From Aedes albopictus (Eukaryota; Arthropoda; Insecta; Diptera; Culicidae), in contig NC_085137.1 of the NCBI RefSeq assembly GCF_035046485.1, forward strand, positions 315,405,164 to 315,469,163: 64,000 nucleotides of DNA. The letters are read 5' to 3'. This document shows, piece by piece, positions 1 to 11,530 of this stretch. Positions within the stretch are counted from its first letter, which is position 1, and every line of letters begins with the position of its first letter. Under the pieces are notes generated by a model. It was not told the DNA's origin and searched no databases. It saw only the letters and a list, made by a program, of their open reading frames with translations. Made by a program: the position numbers and the translations under genes.

Positions 1-153
1 AAAAAAAAAAAAATTCTTCAGAACAAAAAAATGTTTCGTTCCCGTAAAATAAGCCACCTCAATCAATACGTACCTCTATTGACGGTTTCCAGATTATCTA
101 TTTGATTATATCACAATCTCATTATGCGCTTTTTTGTTCTATCTTCTCCGCAG

Positions 154-825
154 GTCGGCCGCCGGTGTGCTGCGGCGTTGGAACTGCGGTCCTGCTGCGT
201 CTCTAAACATAGTACGGCCGGTATTCATTCGGTTGCACCTCCCAACCCAACAGCGAGCCGCGATGCGATAGGATAGTGGTGGTTGAATGTGCGTCACCAG
301 CTGCTAGCAGCATCTATCTCTGTAGGGTGTTGTTGTTGCTGGCCGGTTAGCTGTTCGCTGTGGTAGCAGAGAGAGCGAAACTGATAGTTGGATTTGCATT
401 CTGGATCGAACCTGTGGGAGGCGAAACAGGTCCGCTCGAGTAGCTCACATTCGTCATTCTTGGTTCGTCAGGGCAACAGCTGCAATTGAGAGTTGAGCTG
501 CTGCCTGGTCTATAGTTTGCAAGTGAAGTGACTGACTACTATACGTGAGAGGGTGATAACGGCCAATCAAATTGGACGGAGCACGCGATACGACGAACCG
601 GCCGTCCGCGAAGTGTGTTTGTTTTGATTTCGTGTGTTCTACCATTCAGAACTTCAGAAGCGGGGTTTCATGAAGCCGTTGTTGAAGACTGTGCGCGGTG
701 GTGATTCGTGATGGTCGTTGCTGCAAAAAGTTAAAGTCGTCTGTGAACAACGAGGTGGTTGGAGTTAGAGAAACATAGTCTTGAACTGCGATAAAGTTCT
801 TATGTGACCTAGTGCAGGTTTGTGG
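154..825 (+). other. GC-richer unique stretch, possible untranslated exon
   Basis: This stretch is clearly less AT-rich than its surroundings and shows no repeat family I recognise. A pyrimidine-rich tract ending in ctccgcag lies just before 154 and looks like a plus-strand 3' splice site. A weak 5' splice-site candidate (gcag followed by gtttgt) lies near 825. No plus-strand reading frame of useful length exists, so any exon would be untranslated. It could be a 5' UTR exon of the ankyrin-SOCS gene whose first coding exon is at 15769, but that is inference. A CpG-rich promoter of another gene is equally possible. Confidence 0.2.
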
Positions 826-869
826 GTTTAGTCGAGAACTATTGATGCACATATATCAAAGGTTGTTAA

Positions 870-1888
870 CACGTCCAAAAATTTTGTTGTTTGTAATTTA
901 TTCATTAAAATTACGATACCCTGTTGAACATGCCTTATCAGATCAAAGAAAACATAAATACATGGATATTTATAACATCGGAGGCTAGTACAACATTACA
1001 GTTACAGACAGTAGTCACAAATGGTTATAACAAAAAAAAAAACATTGTTAAAAATAATATATCCAATTCACAATAACTTTCGTTGAAACTTTTTTTTTCA
1101 TATAAAATCGTTTAAAGCCGTGGAAAGAAAAAGGTTAACTCGTAAACACCCGGTACGGTCTTCTTTTGGTAGAAATGCAATATCTTCTTTGTTTTAAAAC
1201 ATTGTACCCTGGAGTCTTTTTTATAGTCAAGAGGAAAAGTTGTGCTATGAAATGCATGGTACCTCCCCCTTTGCACCCTCCCCCTTTTGCTAGTGGCCGA
1301 TTTTTTTTTTAATTTTACATGTTTTTGCTCAAATTTAATCGCCTAATCTAATCTAATCTTTGACATGCAATATATTACTACCCATCATAGTCTGTCGAAC
1401 TTTTGATCCCAGAGCTATTCAAAGGCCTCCAAAGTACTCCGAAGTTTGTGTCACAAATCCAACATTCTAAACCAAATGTAATACACGATGGAAGATCATC
1501 GTGAATTGGGTGATCTAGGTCATCCAAACTAATTTGAAATTCATTTTCTCAAGATCTACAACATCTACCATCTTTTGTATTCCCTTTGTTCAAGAAATTC
1601 AGTGACGTTGATGTCCATTAGATCTCGCAATGCTACGAGCAACTCGATATTGCGGTAGTTGGACATTCCGTGAAATACAAATGGCCTCCAATGCACTTTG
1701 AAGTTTGGGTTACGATATCTTCACACTGTGTCATGCTTTAATTGTAAAAAAATTGTAAAAAAATATTCGTGGAATGTAGTCTATACTGCTGATGGAGCCT
1801 GAGTTGGCAACTAGAATGCTTTTGCTACATTCATGGGATATTCCAGGTGCTTCCAAACTATTGTGAAATTAGGACCTTCAAGGTCTAC
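870..1888. other. AT-rich repeat sequence, no gene seen
   Basis: No coding potential is visible. A 28-bp segment at 1111-1138 is repeated in inverted orientation at 8835-8862. The motif ctaggtcatccaaac near 1511 recurs near 6727 and, inverted, near 8735. The part from about 1830 continues across the LINE insertion to 6453, so this is the left flank of an interrupted repeat. Confidence 0.5.
1111..1138 (+). repeat. Inverted repeat, left member (partner 8835-8862)
   Basis: This 28-base segment with core gtggaaagaaa matches the reverse complement of 8835-8862 at 26 of 28 positions by eye. The pair flanks a 7.75-kb region holding internal repeat units, a LINE, a SINE and 12-bp arrays. It may mark the ends of an older compound element, but no target duplication was identified. 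Confidence 0.45.
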
Positions 1889-1901
1889 AGGCTCTACTCT
1901 T
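1889..1901 (+). repeat. Target-site duplication of the Jockey-type LINE, left copy
   Basis: The 13-bp aggctctactctt here is repeated at 6453-6465 directly beyond the LINE 5' end. The last bases run into the poly-T, so the exact length is 11-13 bp. This pair fixes both ends of the insertion. Confidence 0.85.
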
Positions 1902-2166
1902 TTTTTTTTTTAATTTTTTTTTAAATAATCTTTATTAGTATCTCAATCAATTTTTACATTCTTCAACTTAATCTAGGTGTTCTGTGTATTATAACACACT
2001 TTCATCCTAATTTGGTGAAATAAATTTAAGCTATTATCAATACTAATTAATAACATATTACATTTCATTTGCTGTGGCAGTTAAGATTTTTTGCAGGCTT
2101 TATTTTTCACCTGCGTGTCAGAAATACATTTTTTTTTAACTTATCCTAACCCTAACCCACCTTAAA

Positions 2167-4748
2167 CTAATTATACAAAGAGCTAATCGTAGCAATAGAA
2201 GACTGCAACGATTTTTGACGAAACTTGGCAATGATTTTAGTTGACATCTGTTCCAATGTTTCAATATTAGAAATTTGATGCAACTCATTAGTGCTATACC
2301 AGGGAGGCAACTTCAGAATCATTTTCAAAATTTTATTTTGAATCCTCTGAAGTTGCTTCTTTCTGGTATTGCAACAGCTCGACCATATTGGGACAGCGTA
2401 CAACATGGCCGGTCTAAAAATTTGTTTATAAATCAAAAATTTGTTTTTGCGACAAAGTTTTGATTTTCTATTAATAAGTGGGTATAAACACTTAATGTAT
2501 TTATTGCACTTAGTTTGAATGCTTTCTATGTGGTTTTTAAAAGTTAAGTTTTTATCTAGTAAGGGCCCTAGATACTTAACTTCTTCCGACCAATTTATTG
2601 GAGTTCCCCTCATAGTGACAACATGTCTACTTGAGGGTTTCAAATAAACAGCTCTTGGCTTATGTGGGAATATGATAAGTTGAGTTTTGGAAGCATTTGG
2701 AGAAATCTTCCATTTTTGCAAATAAAAAGAAAAAATATCTAAACTTTTTTGCTATCTACTACAAATGACACGCAAACTTCGCCCCTTGGCTGAGATTCCT
2801 GTGTCATCTGCAAATAACGATTTTTGACATCCCTGTGGCAAATCAGGTAAGTCGGAGGTAAAAATATTGTATAAGATTGGTCCCAGTATGCTGCCTTGTG
2901 GAACACCAGCTCTTACAGGTAATCTATCTGACTTGGAATTTTGATAATTTACCTGAAGTGTTCGATCCGATAAATAGTTTTGAATAATTTTAATAATATA
3001 TAGTGGAAAATTAAAATGTTTCAATTTTACGATCAAGCCTTCGTGCCAAACACTATCGAATGCTTTTTCTATGTCAAGAAGTGCTACACCAGTGGAGTAA
3101 CCTTCAGATTTATTGGAACGAATGAAATTCGTTACCCGTAAAAGTTGATGAGTAGTCGAATGACCATGGCGGAATCCGAACTGCTCATTGGCAAAAATAG
3201 AATTTTCATCAATATGAATCATCATTCTATTTAAAATAAGTTTTTCAAAAAGTTTACTGATAGATGACAGTAAGCTAATTGGACGATAACTAGAAGCTTC
3301 GGCAGGATTTTTGTCAGGCTTCAAAATTGGAACAACTTTAGCATTTTTCCATTTTCAGGAAAATATACTAACTGAAAACATTTGTTAAATATATTAATCA
3401 AAAATGATAAGCAACTTCTTTATAATAGATCTCACTTCGTCCAAATCAGTGCCCAATGAATTGTCGAAAATGTTCTCATGATTGAGAATGTTTTCGAATT
3501 CACGGGCAACCTGATGTTCTATTGGACTAGTGAGACCTATACTGAAATTATGCGCACTTTCAAACTGTTTGGCAAGTTTTTGTGCTTTTTCAGAATTAGT
3601 TAATAATATTTTGTTATCCTCTTTCAGCGCAGGAATAGGCTTCTGAGGTTTTTTCAAAATTTTTGTCAATTTCCAAAACGGCTTAGAGCCGGGGTTTAAT
3701 TGAGAAACTTTATTTGCAAAATTTTTGTTTCTCAATTCGGTGAAACGTTTTTTAATTTCCTTCTGAAGATCCTGCCAGATTACTTTCAAAGCAGGATCTC
3801 GAGTTCGTTGGAATTGTCTTCTTCTCACGTTTTTAAGACGGATCAGAAGTTTCAGATCGTCGTCAATAATAACAGAGTCGAATTTGAGTTCACACTTTGG
3901 TATTGATGCATTTCTAGCTTCGACTATAGTACTAGTCAAAGTTTCGAGGGCATTGTCAATATCAAAATGTGTTTCCAATGAAACATTAACATCTTAATGG
4001 CTATCGATGTATGTTTTATATGTATCCCAATCAGCTCTGTGATAATTGAAAGTAGAGCTGATGGGATTAAAAATCGCTTCATGGGAAATTTGAAATGTTA
4101 CAGGAAGATGGTCAGAATCAAAGTCAGCATGAGTAATCAATTGGCTACAATGCTGACTTGAGTCAGTTAAGACCAAATCAATTGTTGAGGGATTTCTAGC
4201 AGAAGAAAAACAAGTGGGGCTATCGGGATATAGAATAGAAAAATATCCTGAAGAGCACTGATCAAATAAAATCCTGCCGTTTGAATTGGACTAAGATTAT
4301 TCCACGAACGGTGTTTCGCATTAAAATCACCAATTATGAAAAATTTGGACCTGTTGCGAGTTAATTTTCGCAAATCAGATTTAAGAAAATCTATTTGCTG
4401 GCCAGTGCATTGAAAAGGCAAGTAGGCCGCAATGAAAGTATGTTTACCAAAGTTTGTTTCAACAGAAACACCCAAAGTTTCAAATGATGAAAAAAGTTGG
4501 TGCCTGTCAACGATGATAGCAACTCCACCACATGCTCCATCTAGGCGATCATTTCTATAAATAAAATAGTTTGGGTTTCGTTTGATTGAAGACCCAGGTT
4601 TTAGATAAGTTTCAGTAATAACTGCAATATGCACATTATTAACTGTTAAAAAATGGAATAGCTCATCCTCTTTACCATTTAGAGAACGAGCATTCCAATT
4701 TAAAATGTTCAAAAATTTATTTGGATCCATTACCAAAACGTAATCCAA
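2167..4748 (-). pseudogene. LINE ORF2: endonuclease-reverse transcriptase, frameshifted
   Basis: ORF2 reads from 4748 downward. The endonuclease part (4748-4167) has NWNARSLNG, ITETYL and GDFNAKH, and its last motif, SDHLPV, is in another frame at 4176-3994. A linker piece follows at 3978-3394. The reverse transcriptase (3324-2752) has SYRPISLLSS, LLDIEKAFDSVWH, AGVPQGSILGP and the catalytic FADD box. A stop follows soon after FADD, and the C-terminal RT thumb region is in a further piece at 2721-2167. At least four frame breaks are present, so the ORF is dead. Domain order and motif spelling place it in the Jockey clade. Confidence 0.85.
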
Positions 4749-6163
4749 TTACTATTTTATTTGTAAATTTAACTCCAACTTGGACTGCTTCAGCCATAGT
4801 TTGAGTTTTGAACATTGCATCAATCATTTGTTGCAATTGTTCAGATAAAAAGTCAAAATCGGGCGCAGACATGCCTGAATCACGTGCATTTTCCGAATTT
4901 GATGTTTGGTGATAGGAATTATTTGAATTTTGCTTACCCGCAGCCACATGGGCATAGGTAGCTCGATTCGTTTGAACAAAATTAGAAATATTACTCACTC
5001 CACTGCTGGAGGGTAGATTATTCGCTCGAAGGTTTGTTTGGTGGTTAACTACCTCCGGTGAATAGGTACAAGCGGTATGAAAATTATTCAACCGATCGTT
5101 GATGGAAGAACTTGTGTTGTTATAATTTATAAATTCTACCTGCAGAGTTTCGGGTACGACTAGCGTTCCCATTCATCTGCCGGGCACGTGATTCGACAAC
5201 TTTTTTGCGGATAGGGCAATCCCAAAAGTTTGACTTATGGTTGCCACCGCAATTCGTACATTTAAACTTCCTGGTATCTTCCCTTACCGGACAGTTGTCC
5301 TTGGCGTGAGAAGAACCTCCACAAATCATGCATTTAGCATCCATGTGGCAATGTTTCGTTCCGTGCCCCCAACCTTGGCACTGACGGCACTGAGTTGGGT
5401 TCTGGAAATTTCCCCCAGGCTTACGAGAATGTTCCCATGTCACTTGGACAAGGAACATTTTCTTCGCCTTTTCCAAATATTTCAAGTTATTTAGATCACT
5501 TTTGTTGAAGTGAACTAAATAAAATTCTTGAGAGATACCCTGCCGAGGATTCTCAGAGCGGGTTCTCTTTTTCATTTTTATTACTTGGACTGGAGTGAAT
5601 CCAAGTAATAAGTTGAGTTCAGTTTTGATCTCATCAGGTGATTTGTCATCACTAGAGAGACCTTTTAATACGACTTTGAACAAGCGTGCAGACCTGTCAT
5701 CGTATGTGAAAAATTTATGCTTCTTCTCAGTAAGGTACTTGAGAAGAAGATCCCGATCTTTCAGGGTTTCCGGCAATACGCGGCAGTCTCCTTTCCTGGC
5801 AATTTGGAAGGAAACCTTGATTCCCCTTATGGAGTTCAAGATCTCCTGCCTAAAACCAGCAAATTCACAGACGCTGACCACGATTGGCGGCCCCCGTTGC
5901 TTTTTAGCAGAAATTGAAGTACCTGGGCTAGAGGCATCCTCAATTTGCTGTTCCGAAAAATTGTTCAGCGTTTCATAAGGATTACTCATTTCAACGAAAT
6001 TTTCATCCGAAACAATTGTTTTAGTAGAAGGAACCGGAGAAGCTGAAAGTTCTGCTTTCTTTCTAACTTTGCCGCGTTTAGCGACAGTTTTGAAACCGAC
6101 TTTTTTGGAAGGAAGCGGTGAATTCAAGGATTCACCCTTCCTTTTGTTCGATGATGCAACCAT
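4717..6163 (-). pseudogene. LINE ORF1: gag-like zinc-knuckle protein, frameshifted
   Basis: The first 347 residues (6163-5120) have a basic, Ser-rich N-terminus and, near residues 258-315, three consecutive zinc knuckles: CRQCQGWGHGTKHC, CMICGGSSHAKDNC and CTNCGGNHKSNFWDC. This triple array is characteristic of Jockey/I-group ORF1 proteins, which bind element RNA. The frame then breaks near 5130, and a Ser/Asn-rich tail continues in another frame (5172-4717) up to the start of ORF2. The ORF1 tail and ORF2 start overlap slightly (4717-4748), as is common in this clade. Confidence 0.85.
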
Positions 6164-6435
6164 GATTTAATTAGAAGCGACCTTCCAGGAGGTTTTTTCC
6201 CTAATCGGTGTCCAAGTAGGATTACCACCGTTTCACGGAATTTGACTTCCGTAAACGGGTCCAACGAATAATCGAAGGCACGGGTCCAGGCAAGGATCGA
6301 AAAGGAATCAGTAGGTATAAATTTAGCGCTGAAAAGTGCTATTGTGGGTAGTACTGAGAAGTACTGTTGAATTGCTTTAGGTAGTAAAACTTCCTGCAGC
6401 AGAGAGAGCTTACGTCCGCACAGCACAAGAGTACG

Positions 6436-6452
6436 ATAAGAGTGCGAACTGA
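6436..6452 (-). promoter_or_regulatory. LINE 5' end with initiator-like TCAGTT
   Basis: On the minus strand the element begins exactly with TCAGTTCGCAC at the inner edge of the target duplication. TCAGT is the arthropod initiator, and non-LTR elements of this group carry internal RNA polymerase II promoters at their first base. Function is inferred from position and motif. Confidence 0.4.
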
Positions 6453-6465
6453 AGGCTCTACTCTT
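6453..6465 (+). repeat. Target-site duplication of the Jockey-type LINE, right copy
   Basis: aggctctactctt, identical to 1889-1901. Confidence 0.85.
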
Positions 6466-6984
6466 GTTTCCCTTCACTCTATCGGCATAATTCTTTCACC
6501 ATTTTGTCTGTTGCACTTCATACTATGACGACTATCTCTATATGTTGTTATTTGTGTGTCCACTGGCATACAAATGAATCCAATGTATTTATTTTGAAGT
6601 ATGGGTCGCAGTATCTGTAAATATCATGATATTTTTATTGCAGCGTATGCTCTCGGAATATAATCTACGCTACTCTTAGAGTCAAAGAGTGCAATTCTTT
6701 TAAATCAGCAACATTCACCTGGTGATCTAGGTCATCCAAACTATTCTGGAATTAGGACCTTAAAGGTCTACCAGCTCTACTCTTGTATCTCTTTACCTTA
6801 TCAATGTAATTCTTTCACGATTATTTCTGTTCTATCTCATAATATTTTTTTGGTTTATATTAACTTGTATTTTAACTCAATGCTAATTCTATACTTGTTC
6901 TTATAATATTCTGACTATCTCTTTGTGTTATTTGTGCTTTCTCTGACATACAAATAATCTTTATGATATTTTGAAGTGTCGGAA
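6466..6984. repeat. Two direct repeat units of the interrupted host repeat
   Basis: Segment 6453-6700 continues the unit split by the LINE (left part 1830-1901). A second diverged copy follows at about 6720-6985. Both contain ctctactcttgt, a caccattt or acgattat stretch, a gactatctct block and a gacatacaaat-like end. The unit is about 300 bp. It has no coding potential. Confidence 0.5.
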
Positions 6985-8076
6985 ATTACCCAAGAAATTC
7001 ATCGCGATGTTCTCCGAGAATACCTCCTAGGAAATGTCTCCAACAGTTCCCGTGAAATCCTTGCCGAATAAGCCGGCAGTTTCTCGAAAATTTCTTCAAG
7101 GCATATGCTGGAATTCCTCCAGGACTTCCTCAGGAATTACTTCACGAACCTTTCAAAAAAAAAACTGCAGGAATTCCTCGGGAACTCCTGTGGAAGTTCC
7201 TTGATAATTCATCCGGAAGTTACCCGAGGATTCCATGGAAGTTCTCTGAGGATTCTTCGGGAGTCCCGCAAGGATTTCTCTAGGAGTTTCTTGAAAACTC
7301 CTCCAGGTAATTTTCCCAAGAGTTCCTCCAGAAATTTCTCATGTGATTCCTTCAGGAAACTTTGCAGGAATTCCTTCGGGAATTTTCTCTGGATTCCCTC
7401 AGGGATTCCTCCAGCGATTTCTCTAGAAATTTTTCCAGGGTTTTCTTCAGGGATTACTTCAGTAATACCCCCCAGGATTCCTTTTCTAATTCCTCCATGG
7501 ATTCCTCCATGAATTCCTCTATGGACTCATCCAGGAATTCATTCAGGTATTCCTTCAGGAATTACTCCAAGGCTCCTTCAGGAATTCATCTAGGATTTCC
7601 TCCAACAACTATCCAGGAATTTATTCAGGAATTCCTCAAAGGATTCTTCCAGAAATTCCTCCAGGGAGTCCTTCAGAGTTCCACGAATTGTTCCTGGGAA
7701 TTTCTCCGGGTAATTTTCGCGGGTAATTTTCGCGGGTAATTTATCCATAAATTCCTCCAGGACTTTCTCCATGAATAACTGCTAAATCATCTAGGAAGAT
7801 TAATTCATTAAGAGATTCCTTCAGAAATTCCGCCTCGGTGTCCAGGAATTCCATCAGTCATTCCTCAGGAAAATCCTCCGGGGTTTTCATGAAGAACTCC
7901 TCAACTCCTCCAGAACATTTTCCAGGAATTCCTTCAGAATTGCTGTAGGCATTACTACTGGAATTCATCTAGAATCCAGGATATCTTTAAGGAATTCCTG
8001 GATGAACTCTTGGAGAAATTCATTGAGAAATTCACGGTGGAATTCTTGGAGGAATACTTGGGGGAATTCCTGAAGA
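6985..8076. repeat. Degenerate 12-bp-periodic array, GGAATTCC core (block 1)
   Basis: The DNA is built from diverged copies of a 12-bp unit close to GAATTCCTCCAG. It runs in this orientation to about 7980, then switches to the reverse complement (ttggaggaattc). Because the period is a multiple of three, stop-poor frames such as 7105-7512 appear on either strand; I do not regard them as genes. Confidence 0.8.
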
Positions 8077-8265
8077 TCTTCTTCTTCTTCTTCTTTATGG
8101 CTCTACGTCCCCACTGGGACTTAGCCTGCCTCGCTTCAACTTAGTGTTCTTTGAGCACTTCCACAGTTATTCATTGAATGGCTTGCTTTGCCAGCCATTG
8201 CATGAATTTGTATATTGTGAGGCAAGTACATTGATACACTATGCCCAGGGAGTCGAGAAAATCGA
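8077..8265 (-). mobile_element. tRNA-derived SINE (Feilai-like), 5'-truncated
   Basis: The minus strand carries the SINE body and a (GAA)n 3' tail, seen as (ttc)n at 8077-8094. It matches the body of the complete SINE at 18506-18774 by eye but lacks the tRNA-related head with A and B boxes. It sits at the point where the 12-bp array has reversed orientation. Confidence 0.75.
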
Positions 8266-8660
8266 GGAATTTCTGGATAAATGCCCGAAAGTAATCTCGG
8301 ATGTATCCCAGGACAATTTCTGGAGGATTTCCTGCAGATTTCTGGAGAAATTCTTCGACGAATTTCTGGAAAAATTTCTAGAGGGATTCTTGGAGAAATT
8401 TCTAGAAGAATTCTTGGAGGAATACCTAGAGGGATTCTTTGAGGAGTTTTTGGCAGAATTTTTAGAAGAATATCTGGAGAAATTCTTCGAGAAATTCCTG
8501 ATGGAGTTCTTGGAGGAACTCCTGGAAGAATTTTCAAATATTTTCTTATAAAATGCGTGGTGGAATTATTGGCAGGAATTCTTGGAGGAATACCTGGAAG
8601 GATTTTTGGAGGAATTATTGGCGAAAGTCTTAGAACAATTCCCGAAGGATGTTCGGGAGG
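8266..8660. repeat. Degenerate 12-bp array, reversed orientation (block 2)
   Basis: Units read as ggaggaatttctgga on the plus strand, the reverse complement of block 1. Translation gives runs such as EFLEEFLEKFLE with a four-residue period. This follows from the 12-bp repeat and is not a coiled-coil gene. Confidence 0.75.
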
Positions 8661-8834
8661 AACTACACCGATAAAGAAAAGAGATATAAGAGTAGAGCTG
8701 GTAGACCTTGAAAGTTTCAATTCCAGAATAGTTTGGATGACCTAGATCATTTGCTTTGAAACTTTTTTTCAGCGGTAAAGTATTTAACTATTATTTAATT
8801 ATTTTTCAGTCGATTTGACTATCACTTGACATAT
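8661..8834. repeat. Inverted copy of the ctaggtcatcc repeat
   Basis: The segment near 8690-8755 (gagctggtagaccttg, then ggatgacctagatcat) is the reverse complement of sequence near 6720-6775. No gene is seen. Confidence 0.5.
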
Positions 8835-8862
8835 TTAACCCTTTTCTTTCCACGACTTTAAA
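8835..8862 (-). repeat. Inverted repeat, right member (partner 1111-1138)
   Basis: Reverse complement of 1111-1138 with two mismatches in 28 by eye. Confidence 0.45.
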
Positions 8863-9169
8863 CCACAAATTCTATGACAAAAAAAAAATGTTTCCGAAAG
8901 AAAAACTAAAAATATTTGAAAATGGTTCAATTTTTGGAAAAAGTTGTAAATCAATAGTTTTTTTATTGTCAGTTACACTATTAAAACAAGTAAGCACGCT
9001 TAACTTTATCAGCGCTGAGCATGTTTTCAGCGGCGATACATTTTGTGGGTCCAAATTTATAACAGTTTTATAAATTTGGAACTCCAAAAGTAGACCAAAT
9101 TCCGCTCGGTTCCACCGGCGTTTGTTTCAAATTCATAACTGCGTTTGTCACACAAACTTGCCATTGTTT
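8863..9169. other. AT-rich spacer, no gene seen
   Basis: Short open frames exist on both strands but show no family resemblance or splice context. No repeat could be assigned. Confidence 0.4.
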
Positions 9170-11277
9170 ATAATTCTAGAGATTCCTCTAGAAATTTTTG
9201 GTAGGAATAATCCAAGACTTTTGGGTTTCACAAGTAGTACACGCAGAAAATCCTCCAGGAATTCATGGAGAACTGTCAATAGCAATAATTTGAGGTATTA
9301 TTACTGAAAATGCTCGATAAATCTCAGGAGGAATTCCCGAAGAAATTCTAGTAGGAATTTCTGAAGAAATTTTAGTAGGCAGTCGTGATAGAATTCCAGC
9401 AGTAATTTTCGCATGTATTCCAAGATGAATTTCTTTAGAAATCTTTGGAGAAATCTCTGAGGGAATCAGCAGGAATTTCTGGGAGAATTTCAAGAAGACT
9501 CCCTTGAGGAATCCTAGGAGGAAATCTTGGGGAAATCCTAGGAGGAATTTTGGGAGGAAACGTCTGCTGGAACCCTAGAGGAATTCCAAGAGAAATTGCT
9601 GAAAAAATCTTTTGAGAAATCTTCTCCAGGAATGCCTGAAAGTAATTGCTAGAAATTTCTACCGGAAATCCTCCATGGAGTTCTGCTAGGATTCCTCCAT
9701 AAATTGATTCGATGATTTCTTAAAGGAATTCTGAAAGGATTCCTCTAGGAATTCCTCTCGGAATATCCCAGAAAATCTGGCTGGGATTCTTTCAGGAACT
9801 CCTAACAGGATTTCTCCAAACATTCTGGCTGAAATATATCAAGCATTTCCAGACGGTGTTTCTGTAGTTATTTTTCTTGTGAGTCCTCCAAATTCCTTTT
9901 TTTCCACCGGAATTGCTTATGGAATCCCAGCAAGACTTCTTGGAGGACTCAAACCACAAATTCTTGGAGAAAACCTGGCAGCATTCAAGGAGCAATTTCA
10001 ACAGAAATTGTCCTGTAAGAATATGAAGTGAAATTCCTGGGAGATTTTTGTAGAGAAATTCTGAAAAAAAATCCCTGCTTAAAATTCTCTGGATGAATTT
10101 ATGAAGGAAGCTGGGATTGCTTGATAAATTACTTCGACAACAATTGGAGCTACCCCAGCAATAATTTCTAGAGGTAATTCTTGGATACATTCCCAGTGAA
10201 ATCCTTGGAAAAATCTCTGGTGGCACCACATGAGAAAATGCTGGAAGAAACTCAGCAAGCATTCTTCAGGCAGTTCCAAGAGAAATTTGTGGAGGATTTT
10301 TTTGAGAAATCCCCGTAAAAATCACTGAAGGAACTTCTTCAGGAATCTCAGTGGCTATTCCTAGAGAAATTCCTGAAGGAACTCTTGGAGATATCCGCGG
10401 AGCCAAGAGGAGCTCTTCAGGGAATCCATTAGGAAATATTTGGAGAAATTCCTCCACAAATGCAATATGGGATTTCTCTAGAAATACTTGCTGAAATTGT
10501 TCTTGAGATTTCTCCAGGGATTTCTCTACAAATCCTTCCTGTAATTCATTTAAGAATTCTTATGGAAATGGCTCTTGTGATTCCAAAGATTTCCCTTAAG
10601 AGTTCCCTTAAGAATTTCTTTTGGAATACCAGCCGAAATTCCTGATAGATTTCCTTCAGATATTTTTACTAAGGTTTCTTCAGTAATTTTTAGCTGGGAT
10701 TTCCCACAAAAATTCTGCAGAGATGTTATTATTAATTGCTCTTAGAAATTCTCCATGTATTCCTGGTGGTATTCGTGATGGGTTCTACCAAAAATTCCGG
10801 AATGAAATCCAGCAATCCCAACCAGAATTCCTGAATTATTCTCACAAGTGGATTTCAGGCAGGAGAATACTTTCATAAATTCATACCAGAATTCATGCCG
10901 AAGTTCCTAAGGGAATTGATCCAGCAGTTCGTAAAATAGTTCTCCCAGGAGGATTCCACGGGAATTTCTCCAAAAGTTCTTATGGAAGAACCGCTAGGAG
11001 TTCCTACGGGAATCTTTCTAGGAGTTCTTATGGGAATTCCTCCAGGAGTTCCTACGAAGCTTTCTCCAGAAGTTATTACGGGGATTCCTCGAATACGAGA
11101 ATCGTTTCTGCAATTCTTTCAGGAGTTAGTATCTCTGAAATTCCTCCAGAGATTTCTAAGAGCTCTAACGGACATTCTTCTAGATGGTAATTCTGGACTC
11201 CTCCCTAGGAGTTCCCAGGAGTTTCCCTGACATCTTGAAGAGTTTCCAGTATTAAATTCTTCCAGAAGTTTGGATTT
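9170..11277. repeat. Degenerate 12-bp arrays, both orientations (block 3)
   Basis: From about 9260 to 10455 most units read as aggaatttctgga-like on the plus strand, with a short mixed part near 9850-9960. Near 10460 the orientation switches to attcctccag-like and stays so. Open frames here have IPPG- or EFLE-like four-residue periodicity and are not supported as genes. Confidence 0.75.
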
Positions 11278-11530
11278 CTTATGTATAGCTTTACGTTCCC
11301 ACTGGAACTTGGCCTGCCTTTCTACAACTTAGTGTTCTTTGAGCACTTCCACACTTATTAATTGAAGGGCTTTTTGCCAGCCAATGCATGGATTAGTATA
11401 TTGTGATGCAAGCACAATGATACACTACGCCCAGGAAGTCAAGAAAATTTTCCCGATCGGAGCGGGAATCGAATCCGCCGTCTCCGGATTGGCGATCCAT
11501 AGCCTTAACCACTATGCTAACCGAAGACCC
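11278..11530 (-). mobile_element. tRNA-derived SINE (Feilai-like), full length
   Basis: On the minus strand it begins near 11530 with a tRNA-like head (gttagcatagtggttaagg as A-box region, ggattcgattcccgctc as B-box region). A body follows that matches the SINE at 18506-18774. The two boxes form an internal RNA polymerase III promoter. The tail lacks a clear (GAA)n, and I could not define a target duplication in the surrounding array. Confidence 0.8.

Larger units (their letters stand above)
1902..6452 (-). mobile_element. Juan-like Jockey-clade non-LTR retrotransposon, near full length, defective
   Basis: The element lies on the minus strand: a poly-A tail (poly-T on plus) begins at 1902, and the 5' end at 6452 starts with TCAGTT, an arthropod initiator-like sequence typical of internally promoted non-LTR elements. 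It is about 4.55 kb, the usual size of Jockey/Juan elements, and is bounded by a 13-bp target duplication. In element order it carries a gag-like ORF1 with three zinc knuckles and an ORF2 with apurinic endonuclease and reverse transcriptase. Both ORFs are frameshifted, so this copy cannot move on its own. The Juan assignment rests on domain layout, size and protein character recalled for the family; clade confidence is higher than family confidence. Confidence 0.85.

Noticed and set aside
7105..9493. Several open frames of 60-194 codons rich in IPPG or EFLE motifs
   Set aside because: They follow from a 12-bp repeat period, occur on both strands, overlap each other and have no splice or start context.
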